A stretch of 64,000 nt of DNA, taken from PALSA-1004 sp041483135 (GTDB taxonomy: Bacteria; Pseudomonadota; Gammaproteobacteria; Burkholderiales; SG8-41). The notes beneath the pieces are model-generated. The model saw only the letters and a list, made by a program, of their open reading frames with translations, was not told the DNA's origin and made no database searches. The position numbers and the translations under genes are program-made. Location of the stretch: NCBI GenBank assembly GCA_041483135.1, contig JBGPFE010000005.1:62001-126000 (forward strand), given 5' to 3'. This document shows positions 57,057-64,000 of the stretch, one piece after another; positions within the stretch are counted from its first letter, which is position 1, and the number at the start of each line of letters is the position of its first letter.

Positions 57057-58022
57057 ATGTTTAGTTTCCTGAAAGCGGACGAAAAGCCCGGCAAAAGTTG
57101 GGGCGAGCGGCTGAAACAAGGGCTCGCGAGCACGCGCGAGCTGCTTAACCGCGATTTGTCCGACCTCTTCAGCGGCAACCAGATCGACGAGGCGTTCTTT
57201 GAAGAGCTCGAAACCACTCTGCTCGCGGCCGATGTCGGGGTCGCCGCCACCGGTTTCCTGCTCGAGGGAATGCGCGCAGCCGCGCGGCGCGGCAGCCTGC
57301 GCGAGCCGCGCGAACTCGAGCAGGCACTGCGCGGCGCGCTGCTTGCGCTGCTCAAGCCGATTGCAGTGCCGCTCGAGGTGACCACCACGCACAAACCATT
57401 CATCATCATGCTCGCCGGTGTCAACGGCGCCGGCAAAACAACCTCGATCGGCAAGCTCGCCCGGTATTACCAGCAGCAGGGTAAAACCATTCTGCTCGCC
57501 GCCGGCGACACGTTCCGCGCGGCGGCACGCGAGCAGCTACAGGTATGGGGCGAGCGCAACAACGTCGCGGTGATCACGCAGCAATCGGGCGATGCCGCGG
57601 CGGTGATATTCGACGCCATCAATGCCGCGCGCTCGCGTGGCATCGACATCATGCTCGCCGACACCGCCGGCCGGCTGCCGACCCAGTTGCATCTGATGGA
57701 GGAAATCAAAAAAGTAAAACGCGTGATCGCCAAGGCGGAGCCTGGCGCGCCGCACGAGATCCTGCTCGTGCTCGACGCCAACACCGGCCAGAACGCGCTC
57801 AATCAGGTCAAGGCGTTCGACGACGCGCTCGGCGTCACCGGACTCGTGCTGACCAAGCTCGACGGCACCGCTAAAGGCGGCGTGATTTGCGCCATCGCAC
57901 ACTTGCGATCCAACGCCGCGCCGCAAAAACCGATACCGCTGCGCTTTATCGGCGTCGGCGAAACGCTCGACGATCTGCTGCCGTTCAGCGCCGAGGAGTT
58001 TGTCGATGCATTGCTCGGGTGA
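57057..58022 (+). CDS. ftsY: Signal recognition particle receptor FtsY
   Basis: The 321-residue GTPase has the SRP54-type helical N domain, then GVNGAGKTTSIGKLA (P-loop, 121-129), LLAAGDTFRAAAREQL, DTAGRLPTQ and LTKLDGTAKGG. The acidic A domain of E. coli FtsY is missing, as in many species. It docks ribosome-SRP complexes at the membrane. The stop is followed directly by heptad element J. Confidence 0.97.
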   Translation: MFSFLKADEKPGKSWGERLKQGLASTRELLNRDLSDLFSGNQIDEAFFEELETTLLAADVGVAATGFLLEGMRAAARRGSLREPRELEQALRGALLALLKPIAVPLEVTTTHKPFIIMLAGVNGAGKTTSIGKLARYYQQQGKTILLAAGDTFRAAAREQLQVWGERNNVAVITQQSGDAAAVIFDAINAARSRGIDIMLADTAGRLPTQLHLMEEIKKVKRVIAKAEPGAPHEILLVLDANTGQNALNQVKAFDDALGVTGLVLTKLDGTAKGGVICAIAHLRSNAAPQKPIPLRFIGVGETLDDLLPFSAEEFVDALLG

Positions 58023-58100
58023 GAAAAGAGGAGAGGCAATAGACGAAGGACGGAAACCCACGGTGCTTTTGCGCCTCTCGTCTCTCGCCCCGCGTCTTTC
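58021..58100. repeat. Heptad junction element J between ftsY and ftsE
   Basis: Left arm 58021-58055 reads GAGAAAA, GAGGAGA, GGCAATA, GACGAAG, GACGGAA. Right arm 58073-58100 reads GCCTCTC, GTCTCTC, GCCCCGC, GTCTTTC. The reverse-complement unit is GANNNNN like the left arm. The left arm begins on the last two bases of the ftsY stop. Confidence 0.75.
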
Positions 58101-58106
58101 TACAAC

Positions 58107-58760
58107 ATGATTTCCTTCAGTCACGTCTCGAAACGCTACCCTGGCGGGCACCAGGCATTGAAGGACGTCGGGTTCACGATCGGGGCCGGTGAGCTGGTGT
58201 TCATCACCGGCCACTCCGGTGCCGGCAAGACGACGCTGCTGAGGCTGCTGGCCGCAATCGAGCGGCCGACTTCCGGCAGCGTGATCGTCAACGGCCAGAA
58301 TATCAGCGCGCTGAGGCCTCGTGCAGTGCCGTTCCTGCGCCGCAAATTCGGGCTGGTGTTTCAGGATCACAAGCTGCTGTTCGACCGCAACGTTTTCGAC
58401 AATGTCGCACTGCCGCTGCAGATCGCCGGCTATGGGGCGAAGGACGCGGCACGGCGTGTGCGTGCGGCGCTCGACAAGGTCGGCCTGCTCGCATACGAAA
58501 AAGCCCTGCCGGTCACGCTGTCGGGTGGCGAGCAGCAGCGGCTGTGCATCGCGCGCGCGATCGTGCACCGTCCGGCAATCATGCTCGCCGACGAGCCGAC
58601 CGGTAACCTAGACGCCGAGTATGCGGCGGAAATCGGCGAGCTGTTCCGCTCGTTCAACCAGGTCGGCGTCACGGTGGTGATCGCGACCCACGACCAGACG
58701 CTGCTCGCGCGGCTTGCTCCGCGCGTGGTCACGCTCAAGCACGGAGAGCTCGCGGCATGA
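58107..58760 (+). CDS. ftsE: Cell division ABC transporter ATP-binding protein FtsE
   Basis: The 217-residue ATPase has Walker A GHSGAGKT (35-42), LSGGEQQRLCIARA and ADEPTGNLD. FtsEX acts at the septum to activate peptidoglycan amidases via EnvC-like partners. It overlaps ftsX by four bases and lies after ftsY in the standard order. Confidence 0.97.
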   Translation: MISFSHVSKRYPGGHQALKDVGFTIGAGELVFITGHSGAGKTTLLRLLAAIERPTSGSVIVNGQNISALRPRAVPFLRRKFGLVFQDHKLLFDRNVFDNVALPLQIAGYGAKDAARRVRAALDKVGLLAYEKALPVTLSGGEQQRLCIARAIVHRPAIMLADEPTGNLDAEYAAEIGELFRSFNQVGVTVVIATHDQTLLARLAPRVVTLKHGELAA

Positions 58761-59674
58761 CGGCGTGGCTCGCGCAGCATGGGCGCAGTTTTACCGCGAC
58801 GCTGGCGAAGCTCGCGCGCACGCCGCTCGGGGCCGCGCTCAATTTTCTGGTGATCGGCATCGCGCTGAGCCTGCCGGTTGGTTTGTATGTGGTGATCGAT
58901 AACCTGCAGGCATCGTCGAATCAGCTCGCAGCCGAGCCCCAAGTCAGCGCGTTCATGGCGCTCGATGCGAGCCGCGCCGAGGTCGCGCAGATCGAGACGC
59001 GCCTCAAACAGAATCCGCGCGTGCGGCGCTTCCGTTTCGTGCCGCGCGATGAGGCGCTGCAGGAACTCAGGCGCTCCAGCGGGCTCGCCGATGTCGTCGA
59101 CAGCCTGCCGCAGAACCCGCTGCCCGATGCTTTCATCGTCAATGCCAAAGATGGCGCGCCGCAGGCGCTTGAGGCGCTGCGCGACGAGATCATACAGTGG
59201 CCGCGCGTTGCGCACGTGCAGCTAGACGCGGCATGGGCACGACGCCTCGATGCCGCGCTGCGGCTCGGCCGCCTGGTGGCTGCGGTCCTCGGCGCGCTGC
59301 TCGCACTGGCGCTCGTCGCCGTCACCTTCAATACTATCCGCCTGCAGGTGCTGACGCAGCGCGAAGAGATCGAAGTGATCAAGTTGATCGGCGCTACCGA
59401 CGCTTTCATCCGCCGGCCGTTCCTGTATTTCGGCGCACTGCAGGGCGGCGCCGGCGGCGTGGTGGCGTGGCTGATCGTGAGCGGCGGCGTCTGGCTGATC
59501 AACCATAATCTGGGCGAGTTGTCGCATGTTTACGCATCGCTATTCCAGCTCAAACATCTGACCTTGGGCGCCAGCCTTGGCCTGCTGATTTTCCCCGCCG
59601 CGCTGGGCTGGTTTGGCGCATGGCTGTCAGTCGGCAGGCATCTGGCGTTGATCGAGCTTGGGTTCGATAAGTGA
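58757..59674 (+). CDS. ftsX: Cell division protein FtsX
   Basis: The 305-residue protein has an N-terminal helix (about 30-50), a periplasmic domain (about 55-165), and three more helices near the C-terminus, with LTQREEIEVIKLIGATDAFIRRPFLYFG, a hallmark of FtsX. It is the membrane partner of FtsE. Confidence 0.96.
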   Translation: MTAWLAQHGRSFTATLAKLARTPLGAALNFLVIGIALSLPVGLYVVIDNLQASSNQLAAEPQVSAFMALDASRAEVAQIETRLKQNPRVRRFRFVPRDEALQELRRSSGLADVVDSLPQNPLPDAFIVNAKDGAPQALEALRDEIIQWPRVAHVQLDAAWARRLDAALRLGRLVAAVLGALLALALVAVTFNTIRLQVLTQREEIEVIKLIGATDAFIRRPFLYFGALQGGAGGVVAWLIVSGGVWLINHNLGELSHVYASLFQLKHLTLGASLGLLIFPAALGWFGAWLSVGRHLALIELGFDK

Positions 59675-59745
59675 TTGTTTAAGATTTAGTTTAACTAACT
59701 GCCCGGGCGTTTGACCCAGACTCAAAACAGGAACTTTTTGAGCTA

Positions 59746-59772
59746 TTGGCACTCTTATAACGAGAGTGCTAA
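59746..59772 (+). promoter_or_regulatory. CIRCE-like HrcA operator upstream of rpoH
   Basis: TTGGCACTC (59746-59754), nine bases, then GAGTGCTAA (59764-59772) matches the CIRCE consensus TTAGCACTC-N9-GAGTGCTAA with one change. It lies 25 bp before the rpoH start and overlaps a TATAAC (-10-like) hexamer at 59756-59761. A repressor bound here would block rpoH transcription. Confidence 0.8.
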
Positions 59773-59797
59773 TATTCTCGGCAGAGGGAGTTTAACT

Positions 59798-60652
59798 ATG
59801 ACCAGTTACGCGTTACCGATACCGTCAGCGACGGGCAGTCTGGAAAATTATATCCAGACCATTAACCGTTTCCCGATCCTGTCGCAACAGGAAGAAACGG
59901 AGTTCGCGCGCCGATTCCGCGATCACGAAGATCTCGACGCTGCACGGCAGTTGATCGTGTCGCACCTGCGCGTGGTTGTTGCCATTGCGCGCGGCTATCT
60001 CGGGTATGGCCTGCCACAAGCCGATCTGATCCAGGAAGGCAATATCGGCCTCATGAAAGCGGTCAAGCGCTTCGATCCCGAACGCGGCGTGCGATTGGTG
60101 TCGTTTGCCGTGCACTGGATCCGCGCCGAAATTCACGAGTTCGTTCTGCGCAACTGGCGCATCGTCAAGATTGCGACCACCAAAGCGCAACGGAAACTCT
60201 TTTTCAACCTGCGCAGCATGAAGCCGGGCCTGAACACGCTCGGCAGCGACGAAGTCAAGGCGATCGCGCAGCAACTCGGCGTAAAGCCCGCGGAAGTGAT
60301 CGAAATGGAAACCCGCCTGGGCGGCCAGGATGTCGCGCTCGAGCCGGTCAATGACGACGGCGAGGAAAGCTACTCGCCGATTGCTTACCTGACCGATGCC
60401 GATGCCGAGCCCGGCCGCATCCTCGAACACGAGCAAACTGCGCGGCTCAAAGGCGCAGGCCTTGAAAAAGCGCTGGCGAGCCTCGATGCGCGCAGCCGCC
60501 GCATCATCGAAGCGCGCTGGTTGCGCGAGCAGAAGCATGCGACGCTGCATGACCTGGGCGCCGAATTCGGCGTCTCGGCCGAACGTATCCGCCAGATCGA
60601 GAACAAGGCGATGCAGAAAATGCGCGGCGTGATCGACGCTGCCGCCGCCTGA
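59798..60652 (+). CDS. rpoH: RNA polymerase heat-shock sigma factor RpoH (sigma-32)
   Basis: The ATG at 59798 has GAGGGAG upstream and gives 284 residues; an earlier in-frame start at 59711 would translate the CIRCE-like operator and is rejected. Region 2 shows IVSHLRVVVAIARGYLGYGLPQADLIQEGNIGLMKAVKRFDP. The RpoH box QRKLFFNLR is present, and region 4 ends GVSAERIRQIENKAMQKMR. A strong terminator follows at 60689. Confidence 0.97.
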   Translation: MTSYALPIPSATGSLENYIQTINRFPILSQQEETEFARRFRDHEDLDAARQLIVSHLRVVVAIARGYLGYGLPQADLIQEGNIGLMKAVKRFDPERGVRLVSFAVHWIRAEIHEFVLRNWRIVKIATTKAQRKLFFNLRSMKPGLNTLGSDEVKAIAQQLGVKPAEVIEMETRLGGQDVALEPVNDDGEESYSPIAYLTDADAEPGRILEHEQTARLKGAGLEKALASLDARSRRIIEARWLREQKHATLHDLGAEFGVSAERIRQIENKAMQKMRGVIDAAAA

Positions 60653-60688
60653 CCGCAACGCAAGCCGCGTTGCGCGGCTACGCTTCCG

Positions 60689-60726
60689 AAACGGGAAAGT
60701 CTATACTGGCTTTCCCGTTTTCTTTT
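60689..60726 (+). terminator. Rho-independent terminator after rpoH
   Basis: AAACGGGAAAG (60689-60699) and CTTTCCCGTTT (60710-60720) pair over 11 bp around a 10-nt loop, followed by TCTTTT. It ends nine bases before the next start codon. Confidence 0.9.
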
Positions 60727-60734
60727 GAGTGGCG

Positions 60735-62276
60735 ATGAACCTCGCGCAACTGCTGATCAAGGCCGCGCGCACGCACGGCCTCCGGCCGGCGATCTCGCGC
60801 GGCGACCAAGTGGTTCTCACTTACGGCCAACTGCTCAATCGCGTCGCGGTAATGGCCGGCAATCTGCGTACGCGATACAGATTGCAGCCGGGCGACCGTA
60901 TCGCGCTGGTGATGACGAACTGTGCTGAATACCTGCAAGTGCTGTTCGCAGTGTGGTTCGCCGGACTCGGCGCGGTGCCGGTTAACGCCAGGCTGCATCC
61001 GCGCGAACTCGCATGGATACTCGGCCACAGCGGTGCCAGGCTCGCTTTCGTCACGCCCGACCTCGCCGCAACAGTGGCGCCACTCGCGGCGGAGGTGAAA
61101 ACGCTCGCCATGGTGATTGCGACCGATTCGTCCGATTACGCGGCGCTGGCCAAGGGAGAGCCGGCGCAATCCTGCGAGCGCGTCAACCCCAACGATCTGG
61201 CGTGGTTGTTCTACACCTCGGGCACGACCGGCCGCCCCAAAGGCGCGATGCTGTCGCACCGCAACCTGCTGGCGATGACGACGAGTTACCTCGCCGACGT
61301 CGATACCGTTGCGGAGCGCGACTGCATCATCCATGCCGCGCCGCTGTCGCACGGCTCGGGCCTGTATGCAATACCGCATCTCGCCAAAGCCGCGAACCAG
61401 GTGATACCCGCCAGCGGCGGTTTCACACCGGATGAAACACTCAAGCTGATCGCGCGCTGGCCGGGCGCGACCTTGTTCTTCGCGCCGACCATGGTCAACC
61501 GCCTCGTCGATTGCGAACTGATACAAAACACCCGCACCGGCAACCTCAAAACCATCGTCTACGGTGGCGCACCGATGTATCTCGCCGACATCCGTCATGC
61601 GCTGTCCGTAGTGGGCCCGAAATTCGTCCAGATCTATGGCCAGGGCGAAGCGCCAATGACCATTACCGTGCTGCCAAAAGCCATGCACATCGAGAACGCG
61701 GATCCCGATTACCTCGAGCGGCTGGCGTCGGTCGGCAACGCGCGGACCGACGTCGAGGTGCGCGTCGTCAACGAGCTCGGCGAGCCGCTGCACGCGGGTG
61801 AGGTCGGCGAAGTCGTGTGCCGCGGCGACGTGGTGATGAGGGGCTATTGGCGCGACCCGCAGGCAAGCGCCGAAACGCTGCGCGGCGGCTGGCTGCATAC
61901 CGGCGACATCGGCAGCTTCGATGAGCGCGGCTTCCTCACGCTCAAGGATCGCTCGAAGGATGTGATCATTTCGGGCGGCTCCAATATCTACCCGCGTGAA
62001 GTGGAGGAAGCGCTGCTCGCGCATGCCGGCGTGTCCGAGGCGTCGGTAATCGGCCGGCGCGATCCCGAGTGGGGCGAGGCCGTGGTCGCGTTCATCGTCG
62101 CCAAGCCCGGCGTCACGCTGACGCCCGCCGACCTGGACCGGACCTGTCTCGAGCGCATCGCGCGCTTCAAGCGTCCCAGGGAATACCGTTTCATTGAATC
62201 ACTGCCGAAGAACAACTACGGCAAAGTGCTGAAGACCGAGCTGCGCGCGCAGCTTGCCGGGCCGGACATTAATTGA
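60735..62276 (+). CDS. AMP-dependent acyl-CoA synthetase/ligase
   Basis: From the ATG at 60735 (a GTG two codons earlier is possible) the protein has 513 residues. AMP-binding motifs are LFYTSGTTGRPKGAML and YGQGE. The C-terminal domain has GWLHTGDIGSFDERGFLTLKDRSKDVIISGGSNIYPREVEE, with the catalytic Lys near the end in NNYGKVLKTEL. It activates a carboxylic acid to acyl-CoA. The substrate is unknown; a fatty or aromatic acid is usual. It is convergent with the SCO1 gene. Confidence 0.92.
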   Translation: MNLAQLLIKAARTHGLRPAISRGDQVVLTYGQLLNRVAVMAGNLRTRYRLQPGDRIALVMTNCAEYLQVLFAVWFAGLGAVPVNARLHPRELAWILGHSGARLAFVTPDLAATVAPLAAEVKTLAMVIATDSSDYAALAKGEPAQSCERVNPNDLAWLFYTSGTTGRPKGAMLSHRNLLAMTTSYLADVDTVAERDCIIHAAPLSHGSGLYAIPHLAKAANQVIPASGGFTPDETLKLIARWPGATLFFAPTMVNRLVDCELIQNTRTGNLKTIVYGGAPMYLADIRHALSVVGPKFVQIYGQGEAPMTITVLPKAMHIENADPDYLERLASVGNARTDVEVRVVNELGEPLHAGEVGEVVCRGDVVMRGYWRDPQASAETLRGGWLHTGDIGSFDERGFLTLKDRSKDVIISGGSNIYPREVEEALLAHAGVSEASVIGRRDPEWGEAVVAFIVAKPGVTLTPADLDRTCLERIARFKRPREYRFIESLPKNNYGKVLKTELRAQLAGPDIN

Positions 62277-62280
62277 CGAT

Positions 62281-62874
62281 CTACCCCGCCTGCTCCATCA
62301 GAAAACGGATGTCGTGCAGCAGCGGTTGTGCGCCCTGCCCATACTGCGCGAAGAGCCGCACCCGGCCAGCCGGATCGAAAATGAACGACCCCGCCGAGTG
62401 GTCCATCGAGTAGCTGCCGCCGGGCAACGGCTGCTTCTGGTAGAACACCTTGAATTCCTTCGCGGTGCGCGCGGTCGCCTCGGCGTCGCCATAAAGCCCG
62501 AGGAAGCCCGGATGAAATGCCGGCACGTACTTGGAGAGCACCGCCGGCGTGTCGCGCTCGGGATCGACGGTCACGAACAGCACCTGCAGCTTGCCGGCAT
62601 CCTTGCCGAGCTCATTCATCGCCAGCGCGAGCTCGCCCATGGTGGTGGGGCATGCGTCGGGACAATAAGTGTAGCCAAAAAAAATCACCACCACCTGGCC
62701 CCTGAAATCCGCGAGTGAGCGCGGCTTGCCGTTATGATCGGTCAGCCGGAAATCGCGCGCGAATTCGGCGCCGGTGATATCGGTGAGCTGGAATGCCGGC
62801 GCTTTGGGTGAGGAATCGCAGCCGGCGGCGAACGCCGCGAGCGTCAGCAACACCGCGATCGCCGCGGGTCTCAT
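62281..62874 (-). CDS. SCO1/SenC-family copper chaperone for cytochrome oxidase
   Basis: The 197-residue protein has a lipoprotein-type signal (LAAFAAGC, Cys19) and a thioredoxin fold with the copper motif CPDACP and the distal His in SMDHSAG. SCO proteins deliver copper to the CuA centre of cytochrome c oxidase. It follows cyoE by four bases, next to ctaA, a normal cytochrome-oxidase assembly cluster. Confidence 0.94.
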   Translation of the reverse strand: MRPAAIAVLLTLAAFAAGCDSSPKAPAFQLTDITGAEFARDFRLTDHNGKPRSLADFRGQVVVIFFGYTYCPDACPTTMGELALAMNELGKDAGKLQVLFVTVDPERDTPAVLSKYVPAFHPGFLGLYGDAEATARTAKEFKVFYQKQPLPGGSYSMDHSAGSFIFDPAGRVRLFAQYGQGAQPLLHDIRFLMEQAG

Positions 62875-62878
62875 CGGA

Positions 62879-63781
62879 TTAGAACGTGAAGTAATGATCG
62901 ACGAGCAACGCGGCGAACAGCAGCGTCAGGTACAAAATAGAGTATCGGAACGTGGTTTGCGCGAGATGGTCGCTGTAATCGCGGTAGATTTTGATCGCAT
63001 AGTAGAGAAACGCGGTGCCGAGCGTGACCGCAGCGCTGATATAGATCAGCCCGCTCATGCGCGTGGCGAACGGCAGCAGCGTCACCGCCACCAGGATCAC
63101 GGTGTAGAACAATACGTGCAACCGCGTGAACTTGTCGCCGTGGGTCACCGGCAGCATCGGCACGCCGGCTTTCGCGTACTCGTGCTTGCGGTAGAGCGCG
63201 AGCGCCCAGAAATGCGGCGGCGTCCACGCGAAGATGATCAGGAACAGCAGCAGCGCCTGGTAGGAAATATCGCCGGTCACCGCCGCCCAGCCCAGCACCG
63301 GCGGCATCGCGCCCGCAGCGCCGCCGATCACGATGTTCTGCGGCGTCATCGGCTTGAGCACTACGGTGTAGATTATCGCGTAGCCGACGAAGGTCGCAAG
63401 CGTAAGCCACATCGTCAGCTCATTGACTTCGTAGTAGAGCAGCGCCAAGCCGCTGCCGCCGACGCCAGCGGCAAACATCAACGTCTGGAGCACAGTGAGC
63501 TGGCCGCGCGGCAAAGGCCTGCCGCGGGTGCGCGCCATCAGCGCGTCGATTTTACTCTCGACCAGGCAGTTGACTGCAGCCGCCGCACCGGCGACCAGCG
63601 CGATTCCGGCGGTTGCTGCCAGCATGGTCAGCGCATACCGCGCGTTGAGCACTGCCGCCGGCAGCGCGAGGAACATGCCGATCACCGCGCAGAACACGAT
63701 CAGCGACAGCACGCGCGGCTTGGTCAGCGCCAGGAATTGGGACAGGCGTGAAGACGTCTGCTGCCAGGTCAAGGAGGTCAT
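62879..63781 (-). CDS. cyoE: Protohaem IX farnesyltransferase (haem O synthase)
   Basis: The 300-residue UbiA-type membrane enzyme has about nine helices. NCLVESKIDALMARTRGRPLPRG is the prenyl-diphosphate site (NxxxxxxIDxxMxRTxxRP), and WTPPHFWALALYRKHEYAKAGVPMLPVTHG is the second family block. It makes haem O, the precursor of haem A. The start follows directly on the ctaA stop. Confidence 0.96.
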   Translation of the reverse strand: MTSLTWQQTSSRLSQFLALTKPRVLSLIVFCAVIGMFLALPAAVLNARYALTMLAATAGIALVAGAAAAVNCLVESKIDALMARTRGRPLPRGQLTVLQTLMFAAGVGGSGLALLYYEVNELTMWLTLATFVGYAIIYTVVLKPMTPQNIVIGGAAGAMPPVLGWAAVTGDISYQALLLFLIIFAWTPPHFWALALYRKHEYAKAGVPMLPVTHGDKFTRLHVLFYTVILVAVTLLPFATRMSGLIYISAAVTLGTAFLYYAIKIYRDYSDHLAQTTFRYSILYLTLLFAALLVDHYFTF

Positions 63782-64000
63782 TTAAACGGAGCTGCGGATG
63801 CGGGAAAGGGCGAAGTTTACCACTACCATCACGACCAACATAGCCGCTGCACCGCCGCTATGCGCGACCGCGCCCGGCAGCGGCAGGCTCAGCACGACGT
63901 TGGCGATGCCGAGGCCGGCCTGCGTTACCAGCAGCAGTACCAGCACCGCGCCGTAACGCGTAAATCCCGCGGTGCGCATCAGGACTACGGCAAACACGCC
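63782..64000 (-). CDS. ctaA: Haem A synthase CtaA/COX15, C-terminal part (cut by window edge)
   Basis: The frame is open to the window end and ends at TAA 63782-63784. The visible 72 residues hold two hydrophobic segments with VTQAGLGIANVVLSLPLPGAVAHSGGAAAM. The QxxLGxxxV and HxxxA patterns are those of the last helices of COX15/CtaA, which oxidises haem O to haem A. Position before cyoE agrees. Confidence 0.8.
   Translation of the reverse strand, partial: GVFAVVLMRTAGFTRYGAVLVLLLVTQAGLGIANVVLSLPLPGAVAHSGGAAAMLVVMVVVNFALSRIRSSV

Noticed and set aside
59711..59797. Longer rpoH reading frame starting at 59711
   Set aside because: It would translate the CIRCE-like operator and -10 region; the ATG at 59798 has a good ribosome-binding site and matches the family start.

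Overview
The window is high-GC proteobacterial chromosome, most likely from a betaproteobacterium (Burkholderiales or Nitrosomonadales relative). The signs are an intact ybgC-tolQRAB-pal-cpoB-queE-queC block next to ruvCAB and yebC, an ftsY-ftsE-ftsX-rpoH block, a cyoE/sco/ctaA haem A locus, and three solitary tripartite-tricarboxylate (Bug) periplasmic binding proteins beside CoA-transferase genes. Species cannot be assigned from sequence alone.

Layout. 1-13.7 kb: catabolic and accessory metabolism (Ldh_2 oxidoreductase, TMEM175-like channel, three Bug receptors, epimerase-like VOC protein, CaiB-type CoA-transferase, enoyl-CoA hydratase, alpha/beta hydrolase, a ureohydrolase lacking one metal ligand, cystathionine beta-lyase, TrmO, quinone oxidoreductase). 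14.1-15.0 kb: an HD-domain protein. 15.38-22.38 kb: a 6,955-bp integrative element in the 3' end of tRNA-Lys(UUU), bounded by a 45-bp perfect direct repeat. It holds a RES-domain protein, two XRE regulators, a HUH rolling-circle Rep, a helix-turn-helix excisionase candidate and a tyrosine integrase. 22.5-34 kb: YeeE/YedE sulfur transporter, queC/queE, cpoB-pal-tolBARQ-ybgC, ruvBAC, a four-helix-bundle protein and yebC. 34-40.3 kb: DMT exporter, cupin, and a second acyl-CoA cluster (MaoC, CoA-transferase, acyl-CoA dehydrogenase, CitE-like lyase, Asp/Glu racemase-like). 40.6-48 kb: ychF, pth, rplY, prs, tRNA-Gln, ispE, lolB and a TPR lipoprotein. 48-52 kb: Gld-type ABC exporter with DUF4340 protein, then mutM. 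52.8-60.7 kb: ferredoxin, coaD, rsmD, two M16 peptidases, ftsY, ftsEX and rpoH with a CIRCE-like operator. 60.7-64 kb: acyl-CoA synthetase, SCO1/SenC, cyoE and the end of ctaA.

The most unusual observation is a dispersed set of junction elements. At about ten gene junctions there are arrays of 7-bp units (8-bp at one). The unit differs between loci, but within most loci two arms are present and are reverse complements of each other in unit and period. The arrays overlap gene ends: they supply stop codons (yebC, ruvA, ruvB, fdx), start codons (queE, ybgC, four-helix gene) and N-terminal coding sequence (QueE, RuvC). I do not recognise a described repeat family with these properties.
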